From contig JAABNQ010000025.1 of NCBI GenBank assembly GCA_009928435.1, forward strand, positions 1 through 44,809: a stretch of DNA of 44,809 bases, in the 5' to 3' direction. Position 1 is the first letter of the stretch. Each line of letters opens with the position of its first letter. The notes below the pieces were generated by a model, which was not told the origin of the DNA, made no database searches, and saw only the letters and a program-made list of their open reading frames with translations. Position numbers and translations under genes: made by a program. Below are positions 1 through 7,632 of the stretch, piece after piece. The stretch is from Bacillus sp. HF117_J1_D (GTDB taxonomy: Bacteria > Bacillota > Bacilli > Bacillales > Bacillaceae_C).

Positions 1-23
1 CCAAGTGATTAATCATCACTTGG
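1..23. repeat. Inverted repeat at left window edge
   Basis: CCAAGTGAT and ATCACTTGG form a perfect 9-bp stem around a 5-base loop. There is no T-run on the + strand side. It may be a terminator or operator of a gene outside the window, or the end of the small minus-strand ORF at 57-167. The context to the left is missing, so its role is open. Confidence 0.4.
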
Positions 24-56
24 GTCGTGAGTTAGTCGCGTAAGCGATTTTGTTCT

Positions 57-167
57 TTAAGGATTTTTTTGGAAGGTCAGTTTGAACAACTGTTCAAGCT
101 GATCATTCTTTTCAGTGCATGCTGCTATTAAAAGGGTACTTAAACATAAGATGAGTAAGTTTTTCAC
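57..167 (-). CDS. Very small putative lipoprotein (36 aa)
   Basis: Starting at GTG 167, this minus-strand frame encodes a lysine at position 2-3, a hydrophobic run and the lipobox-like LIAAC, then only about 19 residues rich in E, Q, K and F before the stop. An AGGAGTG ribosome site lies 9 bases upstream; TTG at 176 is an in-frame alternative. The layout is that of a secreted, lipid-anchored peptide. It could be a genuine small lipoprotein or the 5' remnant of a longer lipoprotein gene cut by mutation. No family is recognised. Support comes from the ribosome site plus a complete signal peptide. Confidence 0.45.
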   Translation of the reverse strand: MKNLLILCLSTLLIAACTEKNDQLEQLFKLTFQKNP

Positions 168-297
168 ATTGTACAACACTCCTATCTAGCCAAAAAAAAC
201 TTTGAGCACCGAACCATGATCATTTAACTTTTTTATTAATGCCGAAATAAAGGCTTAAATCGGATGAAAAAAAATATTGGAAATTTTATTAAAGGGC
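168..297. other. Non-coding stretch between small lipoprotein and permease
   Basis: This AT-rich stretch is bounded by the minus-strand peptide gene and the plus-strand permease promoter. It presumably holds the minus-strand promoter, but I cannot point to a convincing one. Nothing else is seen here. Confidence 0.3.
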
Positions 298-325
298 TTG
301 AAAAAACTTGTCGAAACCGTACAAT
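298..325 (+). promoter_or_regulatory. Sigma-A type promoter for permease-phosphoribosyltransferase pair
   Basis: TTGAAA at 298-303 and TACAAT at 320-325 are separated by 16 bases, 59 bases before the permease start. No purine riboswitch core is seen in the short leader. Confidence 0.5.
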
Positions 326-384
326 GTTTAATGTAATAATGTTAATGTTCGTATTTTATCCTAAATAAAAGAATGGAGTGTATT

Positions 385-1455
385 ATGGATATTTTCAAAG
401 ACATATTGGCAGCATTAAGCGTAGTACTGAATGGACTTCCACAGGGGCTCCTGGCACTAACCTTCGGTTTTGCTTCGGTACCAACAGCTCTCGCATTTAT
501 AATAGGTGCAGGCGGAAATGCCATCATGGGCTCTGTTCCGGTTATTTCCTATCAGGCGGAAACAATCACGCTGGCTGGAACAATGGGTAAAAACATGCGT
601 GAACGGCTTTCCATGATCTTTTTTGGTGCCTTGATCATGGTGCCAATCGGCTTATTCGGATTATTGGAGAAAATTGTTGACTGGATCGGACCTGTCATCA
701 CAAGCGGGATGATGGCTGGTGTTGGTATTATGTTAACTAAAGTGGCCTGGGATATGGCGAAAAACAATCAATTAATTGGGATTACGTCCTTTGCCAGTGC
801 TCTGATTGTATATATGGCGACAAAGGATCTTGTTTACACGATAACTATTTCAGTTATTCTCTCAAGTATTGTCTATTACTTTCTTACAAGAAACAATAAA
901 GCTGAATTGAAAACTCCTGAGAAGGAAAGACTTGTCCGTCAAAAGCTCGTTCTTAATCCGATGGTGATCCGTGGAGCATTGGCAATGGTATGTTTGAACA
1001 TAGGGGCAAATATCGCTTTTGGTAAAATAAATGGAGAAATTGCACAAACAAACGTCAATGTCGATGTACTGACCGTGATTAGCAGCTTGGCAGACATGGT
1101 ATCGTCGTTTTTTGGAGGCGCGCCGGTTGAAGTGGTCATTTCAGCAACCGCTAGTGCTCCACACCCAGTTTGGTCAGGTGTTCTGATGATGATAATCATG
1201 GCTGTTATTTTATTTGCTGGGCTACTTCCTAAGATAGGACGATTTGTACCAAGTGCTTCCATAGCAGGATTTTTATTTGTGCTAGGTGCCATTGTCACAT
1301 TGCCAGGAAATGCTGCTGCTTCATTTTCTACTGGGGAGCCGGCTTCCGGTCTAGTCGGCGGGATCACAATGGCTGTCACGGCAATTACTGACCCATTTCT
1401 TGGCATGCTGGCAGGATTAATTATACAATTCTTAATAGGACTATTCGGTTTTTAA
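385..1455 (+). CDS. Nucleobase permease, xanthine/uracil permease-like
   Basis: A 356-residue polytopic membrane protein with about ten hydrophobic segments. A Gly-rich stretch (IIGAGGNAIMG, residues about 36-46) and a later GGAPVEVVISATASAP segment recall the half-helices of NCS2-type nucleobase carriers, although the protein is shorter than the usual 430 residues. ATG 385 is chosen over ATG 373 because GGAGTG lies just upstream of it. The phosphoribosyltransferase gene follows after 12 bases, so the pair reads as an uptake-plus-salvage unit: import a base, then trap it as a nucleotide. The substrate (xanthine, guanine, hypoxanthine, uracil) is not determined. The family call is by general resemblance only. 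Confidence 0.65.
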   Translation: MDIFKDILAALSVVLNGLPQGLLALTFGFASVPTALAFIIGAGGNAIMGSVPVISYQAETITLAGTMGKNMRERLSMIFFGALIMVPIGLFGLLEKIVDWIGPVITSGMMAGVGIMLTKVAWDMAKNNQLIGITSFASALIVYMATKDLVYTITISVILSSIVYYFLTRNNKAELKTPEKERLVRQKLVLNPMVIRGALAMVCLNIGANIAFGKINGEIAQTNVNVDVLTVISSLADMVSSFFGGAPVEVVISATASAPHPVWSGVLMMIIMAVILFAGLLPKIGRFVPSASIAGFLFVLGAIVTLPGNAAASFSTGEPASGLVGGITMAVTAITDPFLGMLAGLIIQFLIGLFGF

Positions 1456-1467
1456 GGAGATGGTTAA

Positions 1468-2019
1468 ATGGAGACTTACACATTAACGATTGGGGATATA
1501 CAAAGAGAGCTACCAATAGTTGCTATTTCGGATGAGCTTAGTATCGCAAGCTTTGTTATTCTTGGAGATACGGAGCTGGTCTCATATACTGCACCAATTC
1601 TCGCAAGCAAATTGCCGGAAGTGGATGTTTTGGTTACAGCAGAAGCGAAGGGAATCCCGCTTATATATGAATTGTCCAAGCAGCTTGGCATGAAGCAGTA
1701 TGTAGTTGCACGCAAAAGCATCAAACCTTATATGGAGTCCCCTTTGGTCAACGAAGTTGAGTCCATAACTACCCAGAAAAAACAGCTACTATGCTTGGAC
1801 AGTGAAGATGTTCAGCAGATCAGAGGAAAAAGGGTGGCTATTATTGATGATGTGATCAGTACAGGGCAGTCCGTGCGGGGCTTGGAAGAGCTGGTTGTTC
1901 AGGCGGGCGGTATAGTTGCTGCAAAAGCGGCTATTTTAGCTGAAGGAAATGCAGCGGGAAGAGAAGACATCATCTACTTGGAAAAGTTACCGCTATTCAG
2001 AAACAAAGCTTCAAAATAA
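1468..2019 (+). CDS. Purine phosphoribosyltransferase-like protein
   Basis: 183 residues with a type I phosphoribosyltransferase fold. The PRPP-binding loop VAIIDDVISTGQS lies near residues 124-136, and a VLVTAEAKGIPL segment near 54-65 matches the position of the VGPEARG-type motif of Apt. It would transfer ribose phosphate from PRPP to a nucleobase in the cytosol. It is a distant paralogue of apt (also here, at 21824), so a different base such as xanthine or guanine is likely. AAGGAG lies directly downstream of the permease stop, so the two are co-transcribed, and a terminator follows at 2031. A regulatory (PurR-like) role is less likely because no DNA-binding domain is visible. Confidence 0.7.
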   Translation: METYTLTIGDIQRELPIVAISDELSIASFVILGDTELVSYTAPILASKLPEVDVLVTAEAKGIPLIYELSKQLGMKQYVVARKSIKPYMESPLVNEVESITTQKKQLLCLDSEDVQQIRGKRVAIIDDVISTGQSVRGLEELVVQAGGIVAAKAAILAEGNAAGREDIIYLEKLPLFRNKASK

Positions 2020-2030
2020 TGTGAAGGAAA

Positions 2031-2072
2031 AAGGCGTTAGCTGAACAAATTGCTCAGAAGGCGCCTTTTTTT
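2031..2072 (+). terminator. Rho-independent terminator after phosphoribosyltransferase gene
   Basis: AAGGCG (2031-2036) pairs with CGCCTT (2062-2067), with an inner CTGA/TCAG pair, followed by a run of T. It ends the permease-phosphoribosyltransferase unit. Confidence 0.8.
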
Positions 2073-2081
2073 AAAAAAACT

Positions 2082-2157
2082 GGAGGGTGACGTCTTAAGT
2101 CTGCTGACGTCACAAAGGCCCCTAGACAGTTATGATCACTGAGCTAGGGCACCTCCA
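2082..2157. repeat. Nested inverted repeats, possible branched terminator
   Basis: GGAGG (2082-2086) pairs with CCTCC (2152-2156) and encloses two further stems: GTGACGTC/GACGTCAC (2087-2094 and 2106-2113) and CCCTAG/CTAGGG (2120-2125 and 2144-2149). Runs of A precede it and runs of T follow it, so it could terminate transcription in both directions between the convergent genes. A clover-shaped fold is predicted. Confidence 0.55.
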
Positions 2158-2175
2158 AATTTTTTTGCTGGATCA

Positions 2176-2403
2176 CTACTCTTCTTTGTAAAATCGCTCA
2201 CCAGTTTCAGGGTTATAATAAACGGTCAATTTTTTATTTGTTGTCGGGTCAATGGAGATTTCATTCGTCCGCTCGAAACCATCTGGGACTTCGCGCCCAT
2301 GTTTCTTTTTAAAACGTTTGTCCCATATGAACCATGAGATGATGATTAAAAAAACGAATAACAATATTTGGAGCCCGTAAAAGCTGATGATCCACTTCAA
2401 CAA
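2176..2403 (-). CDS. Small single-pass membrane protein (75 aa)
   Basis: One hydrophobic helix (residues about 5-25) is followed by a basic stretch (KRFKKKHGRE) and a soluble tail ending in PETGERFYKEE. The track-length frame opens at TTG 2421, but TTG 2403 is preferred because GAAGAGG at the end of the ybjQ-like gene is spaced 6 bases from it. That places the start one base after the upstream stop and suggests translational coupling. I do not recognise the family. Its coupling to the YbjQ-like gene suggests a shared function. Confidence 0.6.
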   Translation of the reverse strand: MLKWIISFYGLQILLFVFLIIISWFIWDKRFKKKHGREVPDGFERTNEISIDPTTNKKLTVYYNPETGERFYKEE

Positions 2404-2404
2404 A

Positions 2405-2725
2405 TTAGGCCTCTTCCACAATCACCGCTGTTCCATACGCGATGATTTCACTCATATTTTGCCCGATTTCCCCCGAATCGAATCGCATCATTGTTACTGC
2501 GTTGGCTCCCATCGCTCTTGCATTTTCCACCATCCGATCAATGGCTTGTTTCCTAGCGTCTTCAAGCATTTCCGTGTATTGGCTGATTTCTCCTCCCAAC
2601 AACCCTTTGAAAGATGCTACAATATCCTTTCCAACTCCCCTGGCCCTTACTGTGATTCCGAACACTGGGCCTTTTGTTTCAATGATTTTGTAATTGGCAA
2701 TATTTTCAGTTGTTACGATAAGCAT
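2405..2725 (-). CDS. YbjQ/UPF0145 family protein
   Basis: 106 residues beginning MLIVTTENI, with the family's GPVFGITVRARGVGKDI segment and an ARAMGANAVTMMRFD segment near the end. The length fits the family (about 103-110). ATG 2725 is chosen over the longer frame from 2791 because the family begins at this point and GAGAGG lies upstream. The cellular role is unknown; the proteins form homo-oligomeric rings in known structures. It forms a two-gene operon with the downstream small membrane protein, read leftwards and convergent with the phosphoribosyltransferase gene. Confidence 0.85.
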   Translation of the reverse strand: MLIVTTENIANYKIIETKGPVFGITVRARGVGKDIVASFKGLLGGEISQYTEMLEDARKQAIDRMVENARAMGANAVTMMRFDSGEIGQNMSEIIAYGTAVIVEEA

Positions 2726-2856
2726 ATTTTCTCGCATCCTCTCGATATGATATATTATCTTTGTTACGGATGAAAAACATTTAGGTTTCAAATAATTTTA
2801 TGCCGTTAATGGGTCAGAATATTAACGAAACATCATCCAAATAGAAAGGATATCTT

Positions 2857-5061
2857 ATGAATCAAATTTTTACGAGAGATCTTAAGAACGTCAGTACAAA
2901 TTGGGCGGCTGCCATTATTATTGGGGGGCTCATCTTTCTTCCCTCCTTATACGCATGGCTGAATATTGCGGCGATGTGGAATCCTTATTCCCATACCGAC
3001 CAAATCCCTGTGGGGCTTGTGAACGAAGATAAAGGGGCAGTCGTAAGGGATAAGTCTATTGATGCTGGAAAAGAATTGGTGAATGAACTGAAAGGAAACA
3101 AAGACCTGGACTGGCATTTTACCGATCGAAAAAAAGCGATGAAGGAATTGCGAAATGGGGACTATTTTGCTGTTATCATCGTTCCAGAGAATTTCTCCGA
3201 GAGCTTAGGTACTGTCATTTCGGATCATCCTAAAAAAGCGAAGATAGAATATTATGTCAATGAAAAAATGAACTCTATCTCCCCGAAAATTACCCAAAAA
3301 GGGGCATCCATGATTGTTGAACAAGTGAGCAGCAAATTCGTTGGTACAGTGAATGGAGTTATTTTTGAATTGTTTAATGAAATTGGGGTTGAATTGCAGA
3401 AAGATTTGCCAGATATCAAACAATTTGAACAATATGTGTTCACTCTGGAAGAAGATCTTCCGGAAATTAATCAATTAATCAACGACTCCCTGAAAGATGC
3501 TTCTTCTGCAGAAGAAATGATGAATAAAGCACAGGGAATGATACCTGAAGCAAGGCAATTAACAAGCGACGGCTTAGATACAATGAATAAAACATCCGCT
3601 TTTTTATCAGATGCAGAAAAAAGGCTTCAGGAAATGGCGCCCAAAATTAATGCAGATATACAAAAGGTTCAAAAGGTCACTGCAGATATCAACGATTTCC
3701 TTGACAAGGTTCAAGGACAGGAGATTGATTTAAGTAAAGGCGACCAAATCAACGATCAGCTTCAGTCTCAGCTGACGGAGGCAATAGGGACTCTTGATAC
3801 TGTACAGTCCGCCTTAAGCGAGGCAAAAAAACTGAACAGCACCCAACAGAATCAAAAGGTTGACCAAAATGAAGGTGAAAGTCAAAATCATATGCCTCAA
3901 ATTGATCAGACTCAAATTGATCTGGCGATTGACAAGACAGCTCAATTAAAAAAAGACCTTCAGCAGGTTCAGACGAAAGCGGCTGAAATTAACGCAGTGC
4001 TTGAAGAGAAGAAGAAAGAATTTAATGAAACGCTGGGGAGTCTTCAGCAGCTGGCCGGAAATACTTCTGTGAAAATAGATGCTTTTGCAAAAGAATATAA
4101 AGAAAACATTGAACCAACTGTTATGAACGAAATTTCAAAGGCCCAGAAAACTTTATCCGGTGCAAGGGAGATGCTGACGGAAATACAGACTTCGCTGCCT
4201 GAGGTTGAAAAAATATTGCAGAGGACGGATAAAAATTTAGGCAAAGGAATGGATGCGCTTGAATACGCGCATGGGGAATTTCCTTATGTAAATGAAAAGG
4301 TTCGTGAGCTTGCAGATAAAATCAGGAAATTACAAGGAGAAACGAATCTTAATGAGATCATCCAACTGCTTTTGAATGATCCAAATGCAGAAAGAAGTTT
4401 CTTTGAAGAACCTGTGCAATTAAATGAAAACAAGGTTTTTCCTATTAAAAACTATGGAACGGGAATGACTCCATTTTATACTGTTTTATCGATATGGGTT
4501 GGAGCGCTTCTTTTAATATCATTATTGTCAACTGATTTGAAAAACCATGAAGATTTTACTGGTAAACAAATATACTTTGGCAGGCTCTTCTCTTTTTGGA
4601 GCATAGGGTTTTTACAAACATTGATTGTGGTGTGTGGAGACTTACTCATTTTGGAGGTTCCCGCCCGTCATCCTTTTTGGATGATTCTATTTGGTCTATT
4701 TATCAGCCTTGTGTTTGTGGGAATCGTGTACACACTTGTGTCGGTATTTGGGAATATTGGAAAGGCATTGGCGATTGTGATGCTTGTTTTGCAAATTGCC
4801 GGCTCAGGTGGAACGTATCCTGTCGTTTTATTACCGGAATTCTTCCAAATCATCAGCCCGCTATTGCCGTTTACCTATGCGGTTGACCTGATGAGGGAAG
4901 CAATTGGGGGCATCGTTTGGCAATCAGTTATAAGGGATTTAATTGTCTTGGCTTTGTTCGGGCTGGCAGCCATATTGTTTGGAACATTCCTTAAAGAACC
5001 AGTCAACAGAAAAACGAAGGCTTTCCTCGAAAAATCAAAGGGAGTGGACATTCTTCACTAA
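2857..5061 (+). CDS. YhgE/Pip domain membrane protein
   Basis: 734 residues. One N-terminal transmembrane helix (about 17-37) ends in the family signature around SLYAWLNIAAMWNPY. A long extracytoplasmic region follows (about 45-535), rich in coiled coil and in repeated Q, E and K, and then about five C-terminal helices (540-720) of ABC-2 type. The family includes B. subtilis YhgE, the lactococcal phage infection protein Pip and, more distantly, the type VII secretion component YueB. GAAAGGATAT precedes ATG 2857. The gene stands alone, with no WXG100 or FtsK-like partner here, so a secretion role is not supported by context. Phage-receptor or envelope functions are possible. Confidence 0.85.
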   Translation: MNQIFTRDLKNVSTNWAAAIIIGGLIFLPSLYAWLNIAAMWNPYSHTDQIPVGLVNEDKGAVVRDKSIDAGKELVNELKGNKDLDWHFTDRKKAMKELRNGDYFAVIIVPENFSESLGTVISDHPKKAKIEYYVNEKMNSISPKITQKGASMIVEQVSSKFVGTVNGVIFELFNEIGVELQKDLPDIKQFEQYVFTLEEDLPEINQLINDSLKDASSAEEMMNKAQGMIPEARQLTSDGLDTMNKTSAFLSDAEKRLQEMAPKINADIQKVQKVTADINDFLDKVQGQEIDLSKGDQINDQLQSQLTEAIGTLDTVQSALSEAKKLNSTQQNQKVDQNEGESQNHMPQIDQTQIDLAIDKTAQLKKDLQQVQTKAAEINAVLEEKKKEFNETLGSLQQLAGNTSVKIDAFAKEYKENIEPTVMNEISKAQKTLSGAREMLTEIQTSLPEVEKILQRTDKNLGKGMDALEYAHGEFPYVNEKVRELADKIRKLQGETNLNEIIQLLLNDPNAERSFFEEPVQLNENKVFPIKNYGTGMTPFYTVLSIWVGALLLISLLSTDLKNHEDFTGKQIYFGRLFSFWSIGFLQTLIVVCGDLLILEVPARHPFWMILFGLFISLVFVGIVYTLVSVFGNIGKALAIVMLVLQIAGSGGTYPVVLLPEFFQIISPLLPFTYAVDLMREAIGGIVWQSVIRDLIVLALFGLAAILFGTFLKEPVNRKTKAFLEKSKGVDILH

Positions 5062-5115
5062 GGGGGGTCTTAGGGGGGTCTGACCCCCGGTGCGTTAAAG
5101 TGCTAAAGTGCCCCC
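5061..5115. repeat. GGGGTCTGACCCC-type palindromic repeat, copy 1
   Basis: The segment contains GGGGGTCTGACCCCC (centred near 5083) preceded by a direct half-copy (AGGGGGGTCTT), followed by TTAAAGTGCTAAAGTG and CCCCC. The same word set (GGGGTCTGACCCCC then TTAAAGTG) recurs at 13993-14054. It looks like a dispersed palindromic element of Bacillaceae intergenic regions. Confidence 0.7.
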
Positions 5116-5207
5116 TGTTGTTAAGAAATGGTTGTTTTTTATGAAGCGAATCGGAAAACCTATAGATGCTCAAGTGAGCAAAAAATTAAGCGGGCGGGTG
5201 ACATAAG

Positions 5208-5375
5208 GTGCCAAATAAAAAGGTTCAAATCTTGCCGATTATTGCTTCTGTTGGAATCGGAGCGGCTGCTTACAGTATGATGACAGGAAGGGGCGGGCAG
5301 CTCTCCAATATGATTCCGCAATTGTCTACAATGGGACAGGGCAAAGGAAGAAATCAAACTCATTCAATGGGATAA
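5208..5375 (+). CDS. Small Gly/Ala-rich peptide (55 aa), DUF3918-like
   Basis: From GTG 5208 the frame reads MPNKKVQILP, then a short hydrophobic IIASVGIGAAAYSMMTG segment, then a polar tail rich in Q, M and G. The hydrophobic GxGAAAYSM pattern recalls short Bacillus proteins of the DUF3918 type (YrzQ-like). The ribosome site is poor (only GGCGGGTG upstream). A 21-codon ORF, ATG 5141 to TAA 5206, ends two bases before it, so the real gene may include a frameshift or use coupled translation. A perfect 14-bp hairpin follows the stop. Function unknown. Confidence 0.45.
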   Translation: MPNKKVQILPIIASVGIGAAAYSMMTGRGGQLSNMIPQLSTMGQGKGRNQTHSMG

Positions 5376-5381
5376 ATGTCA

Positions 5382-5420
5382 GAAGCCAAGAAACGTTTTG
5401 CACATTCGTTTCTTGGCTTC
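5382..5420. terminator. Strong 14-bp hairpin between convergent small genes
   Basis: GAAGCCAAGAAACG (5382-5395) and CGTTTCTTGGCTTC (5407-5420) form a perfect stem with an 11-base loop. It sits between the 55-residue peptide gene and the leftward yjcZ-like gene. The T-runs are weak on both strands, so it could terminate in both directions or stabilise 3' ends. Confidence 0.65.
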
Positions 5421-5466
5421 AAAAATGTCTTGCCAGGACAAAATAACTGTTGTTCTTGTGTACCGA

Positions 5467-5577
5467 TTAGTATCCTCCATAACCGCCGTAGAAAGTTCCA
5501 ACAATGATTAAGAGGATAAACAATACGACAATCAAAGCAAAGCCTGAACCATAGCCTCCTCCTGCAAAGCCCCCCAT
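5467..5577 (-). CDS. yjcZ-like: YjcZ-family sporulation peptide (36 aa)
   Basis: A Gly-rich head (MGGFAGGGYGSGFA), a single hydrophobic helix (LIVVLFILLIIVGTFY) and a GGYGGY tail. This is the hallmark of the YjcZ family of tiny spore-associated membrane peptides. An AAGGGGGTG ribosome site sits 6 bases before ATG 5577. These genes are normally made in the mother cell late in sporulation; no sigma-E or sigma-K promoter could be assigned by eye. It is a good marker for an endospore former. Confidence 0.9.
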   Translation of the reverse strand: MGGFAGGGYGSGFALIVVLFILLIIVGTFYGGYGGY

Positions 5578-5948
5578 AGATAGCACCCCCTTACCTTTAG
5601 CTTTCATTATAGAATATGGGAATTCCTAACACTGGTTAAGACAAGTAACCCGTTATGACAAAAAATATACGAATAAACCATGATGGTCCTTTAAAATTTC
5701 CGAAGATACAAAGCCGCGATAATGATAGACGTGAAAAAGGGCAACTCGTGATTTTTTTAAGCAAAAACAAAAAAATCTGGTCATTTCTTAGATTCATCAC
5801 ACGATTGAGAGCAATTCTCAGGCCGATCGCATGTCCTCGTTTTTTCACATCACTCTTTTCCATAAGATTAGAATGTGAAAATCCCCAAATGAACAATGTA
5901 AATTCCGCTACTTACTTGCATAAAATAGCCGGTAAGGGGGATGATCCA
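5578..5948. other. Intergenic stretch, no convincing gene
   Basis: About 370 bases between the yjcZ-like gene and the next small membrane protein. Long frames cross it on both strands (5655 onward on +, 5636-5896 on -), but they start without ribosome sites and show no family or composition typical of protein. It should contain the promoter for the leftward peptide gene and for the rightward pair at 5949-6969; I cannot fix either. Confidence 0.4.
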
Positions 5949-6152
5949 GTGGACAAAAAGCAGGAATTCTTGATTATTTTTATAACATGTATCTTATTGG
6001 TTTTCACTTTGTATATATTTAGAGGCTTCATCCCCATGGTGAGTAACAGCAATGACATAGGTATGATCGATTTTATAAAAATACCGTGGTATTCATTCAT
6101 TTACACCTGTATCAAACTCTGTTACTGTAAAAATAAACTTTTTATTCTGTAA
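5949..6152 (+). CDS. Small single-pass membrane protein (67 aa)
   Basis: GTG 5949 lies 8 bases after AAGGGGG and opens MDKKQEFLIIFITCILLVFTLYIF, that is a short charged head and one strong transmembrane helix, followed by a mixed tail ending CKNKLFIL. The longer frame from 5655 is not favoured because its first 98 codons lack a start site and protein-like composition. The stop is 16 bases before the ABC ATPase start, so the two may be co-transcribed. Not recognised as a family. Confidence 0.45.
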   Translation: MDKKQEFLIIFITCILLVFTLYIFRGFIPMVSNSNDIGMIDFIKIPWYSFIYTCIKLCYCKNKLFIL

Positions 6153-6168
6153 AGTGGGGATGACAGGT

Positions 6169-6969
6169 ATGGACACGATTTTATCTCTTGAAGGAGTTTC
6201 TTGGAAAAGAGAAGGAAGAGACATCCTAAGCGGCATTGATTGGAGAATACAGAAGGGGGAGCATTGGGGTATTCTTGGGCTGAATGGATCGGGTAAAACT
6301 TCTATTCTAAATATCATATCGGGCTACCATTTTCCTTCAGAAGGAAATGTAACGGTGCTTGATCATCAATTTGGAAAATCGTATTTGTCGGATCTTCGCA
6401 AGGAAATTGGCTTTGTCAGTAGTTCATTAAACCGGTTTTCTCATATTATTGAGTACGAATCGATTGAAGAGATCATTGTAAGCGGAAAATTTGCTTCATT
6501 TGGCATTTATGAGGAGGTAGAAAAAGCCGATTGGGAAAAGGCAGATGAACTAATTAAAAGGTTCAGATTGGGACATTTGAAAGGGAAACCTTATCAGCTG
6601 TTGTCGCAGGGAGAGAGAAGAAGGGTTCTAATAGCACGTTCTTTAATGAATGATCCCAAATTATTAATATTGGACGAGCCGTGTACAGGGTTGGATATTT
6701 TATCAAGAGAGCAAGTCCTAGCCTTAACGAAAGAAATTGATAGAAGCAACTGCAGCATCATTTATGTCACTCATCATATTGAGGAGTTAGTCGAGGGAAT
6801 TACACATGTATTGCTACTTAGTGATGGGAAAATAGTGGCGGCTGGTCCAAAGGAAGAAGTAATAAAAGATACACTATTATCCGAGACGTTTCACCTTCCG
6901 GTTAATGTACGCTGGGAAGAGAACAGACCTTGGCTTTCAGTCGCCCAAATGGCAAATGTCAATCTGTAA
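6169..6969 (+). CDS. ABC transporter ATP-binding protein, YlmA/ModF-like
   Basis: 266 residues with a complete ATPase cassette: Walker A GLNGSGKTS (about 37-45), Q-loop region VSSS, signature LSQGERRRV (about 143), Walker B LLILDEPCTGLD (about 160-171) and the switch histidine in YVTHHIEE. It resembles the stand-alone ATPases of the COG1119 type (ModF, B. subtilis YlmA), which have no obvious permease partner. GGGG is 9 bases before ATG 6169; earlier starts (6154, 6160) overlap that site. No membrane permease lies beside it except the 67-residue protein, so transport is not proven. It ends at a strong terminator. Confidence 0.8.
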   Translation: MDTILSLEGVSWKREGRDILSGIDWRIQKGEHWGILGLNGSGKTSILNIISGYHFPSEGNVTVLDHQFGKSYLSDLRKEIGFVSSSLNRFSHIIEYESIEEIIVSGKFASFGIYEEVEKADWEKADELIKRFRLGHLKGKPYQLLSQGERRRVLIARSLMNDPKLLILDEPCTGLDILSREQVLALTKEIDRSNCSIIYVTHHIEELVEGITHVLLLSDGKIVAAGPKEEVIKDTLLSETFHLPVNVRWEENRPWLSVAQMANVNL

Positions 6970-6979
6970 AAAAAAACGA

Positions 6980-7005
6980 AAAAGCCGGCTAGGTGTCCGG
7001 CTTTT
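6980..7005. terminator. Bidirectional terminator between ABC ATPase and DUF1054 genes
   Basis: AAAAGCCGG (6980-6988) pairs with CCGGCTTTT (6997-7005) around an 8-base loop, with A-runs and T-runs on both flanks. It serves the convergent genes on both sides. Confidence 0.85.
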
Positions 7006-7011
7006 CGCTTT

Positions 7012-7632
7012 TTAGGCATAACCTAGCTTATAGATAGGGACGAGTGTTTCAAATGTATCTCTTGCCAATGAAATGAATTGGTCACCATCTTGGACTATCG
7101 GATCATCAGCCGCAACATGTCTTCCGATGAGAAATTCCGCTTTTTTGACATCGCGGAAACGTTCAAGTGTCTTCTTCAGATCTATTTCTTTGAGTGTAAC
7201 AGCATCCTTTTTCATATGATCCATGGAGATAACAAATTCGCCAGGGACTTTCTCTTGGATTTCAGCCATATGATTCAGGAATTTCTTAGCGATCTCACTC
7301 TTATCAGGCAGCTCATATATATAAGCAAGCCAGAGAAAAGCATGGTCATCAAAAAGCCCAACTTGAAAGTGAGGGTGCTTTTTATATCCACGTTTATTAT
7401 TTGCAACCGCCAGCCAAGTGTCCTGAGGTGGATTTACTGTTCTTCTGGCATGCTTAGCAATATGTAAAAACATTTCAGTACCAATCATAGCACTCAAATC
7501 AGAAGTTAAAGCTTCTCCAATCGTTTTAAACTTTGGCTGAATTCTACCTCGGATGGCTTCCATTCTTTCATCAAGGCCGTCAATGTGAAAGGTCTGAAAG
7601 TCATTTTCTGTAAAACCGTCAAACTGCTGCAT
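7012..7632 (-). CDS. yktB: DUF1054/UPF0637 family protein (YktB-like)
   Basis: 206 residues, the normal length for the family, starting MQQFDGFTENDF. Conserved segments include MIGTEMFLHIAKHARRTVNPP, DTWLAVANNKRGYKKHPHF and LFDDHAFLWLAYIYE. AGAGGGG lies 7 bases before ATG 7632. Soluble and of unknown function; structures of the family exist without an assigned activity. In B. subtilis the homologue lies elsewhere, so its position beside ruvA is specific to this lineage. Transcribed alone, leftwards. Confidence 0.88.
   Translation of the reverse strand: MQQFDGFTENDFQTFHIDGLDERMEAIRGRIQPKFKTIGEALTSDLSAMIGTEMFLHIAKHARRTVNPPQDTWLAVANNKRGYKKHPHFQVGLFDDHAFLWLAYIYELPDKSEIAKKFLNHMAEIQEKVPGEFVISMDHMKKDAVTLKEIDLKKTLERFRDVKKAEFLIGRHVAADDPIVQDGDQFISLARDTFETLVPIYKLGYA

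Noticed and set aside
939-1406. 155-residue minus-strand ORF
   Set aside because: A shadow of the permease gene, with composition rich in P, T and I typical of antisense frames.
5636-5896. Minus-strand 86-residue ORF
   Set aside because: No ribosome site, odd composition and no family resemblance.
5655-6152. A 165-residue protein over the whole frame
   Set aside because: The first 98 codons lack a ribosome site and protein-like composition; only the part from GTG 5949 has a good start and a membrane helix.
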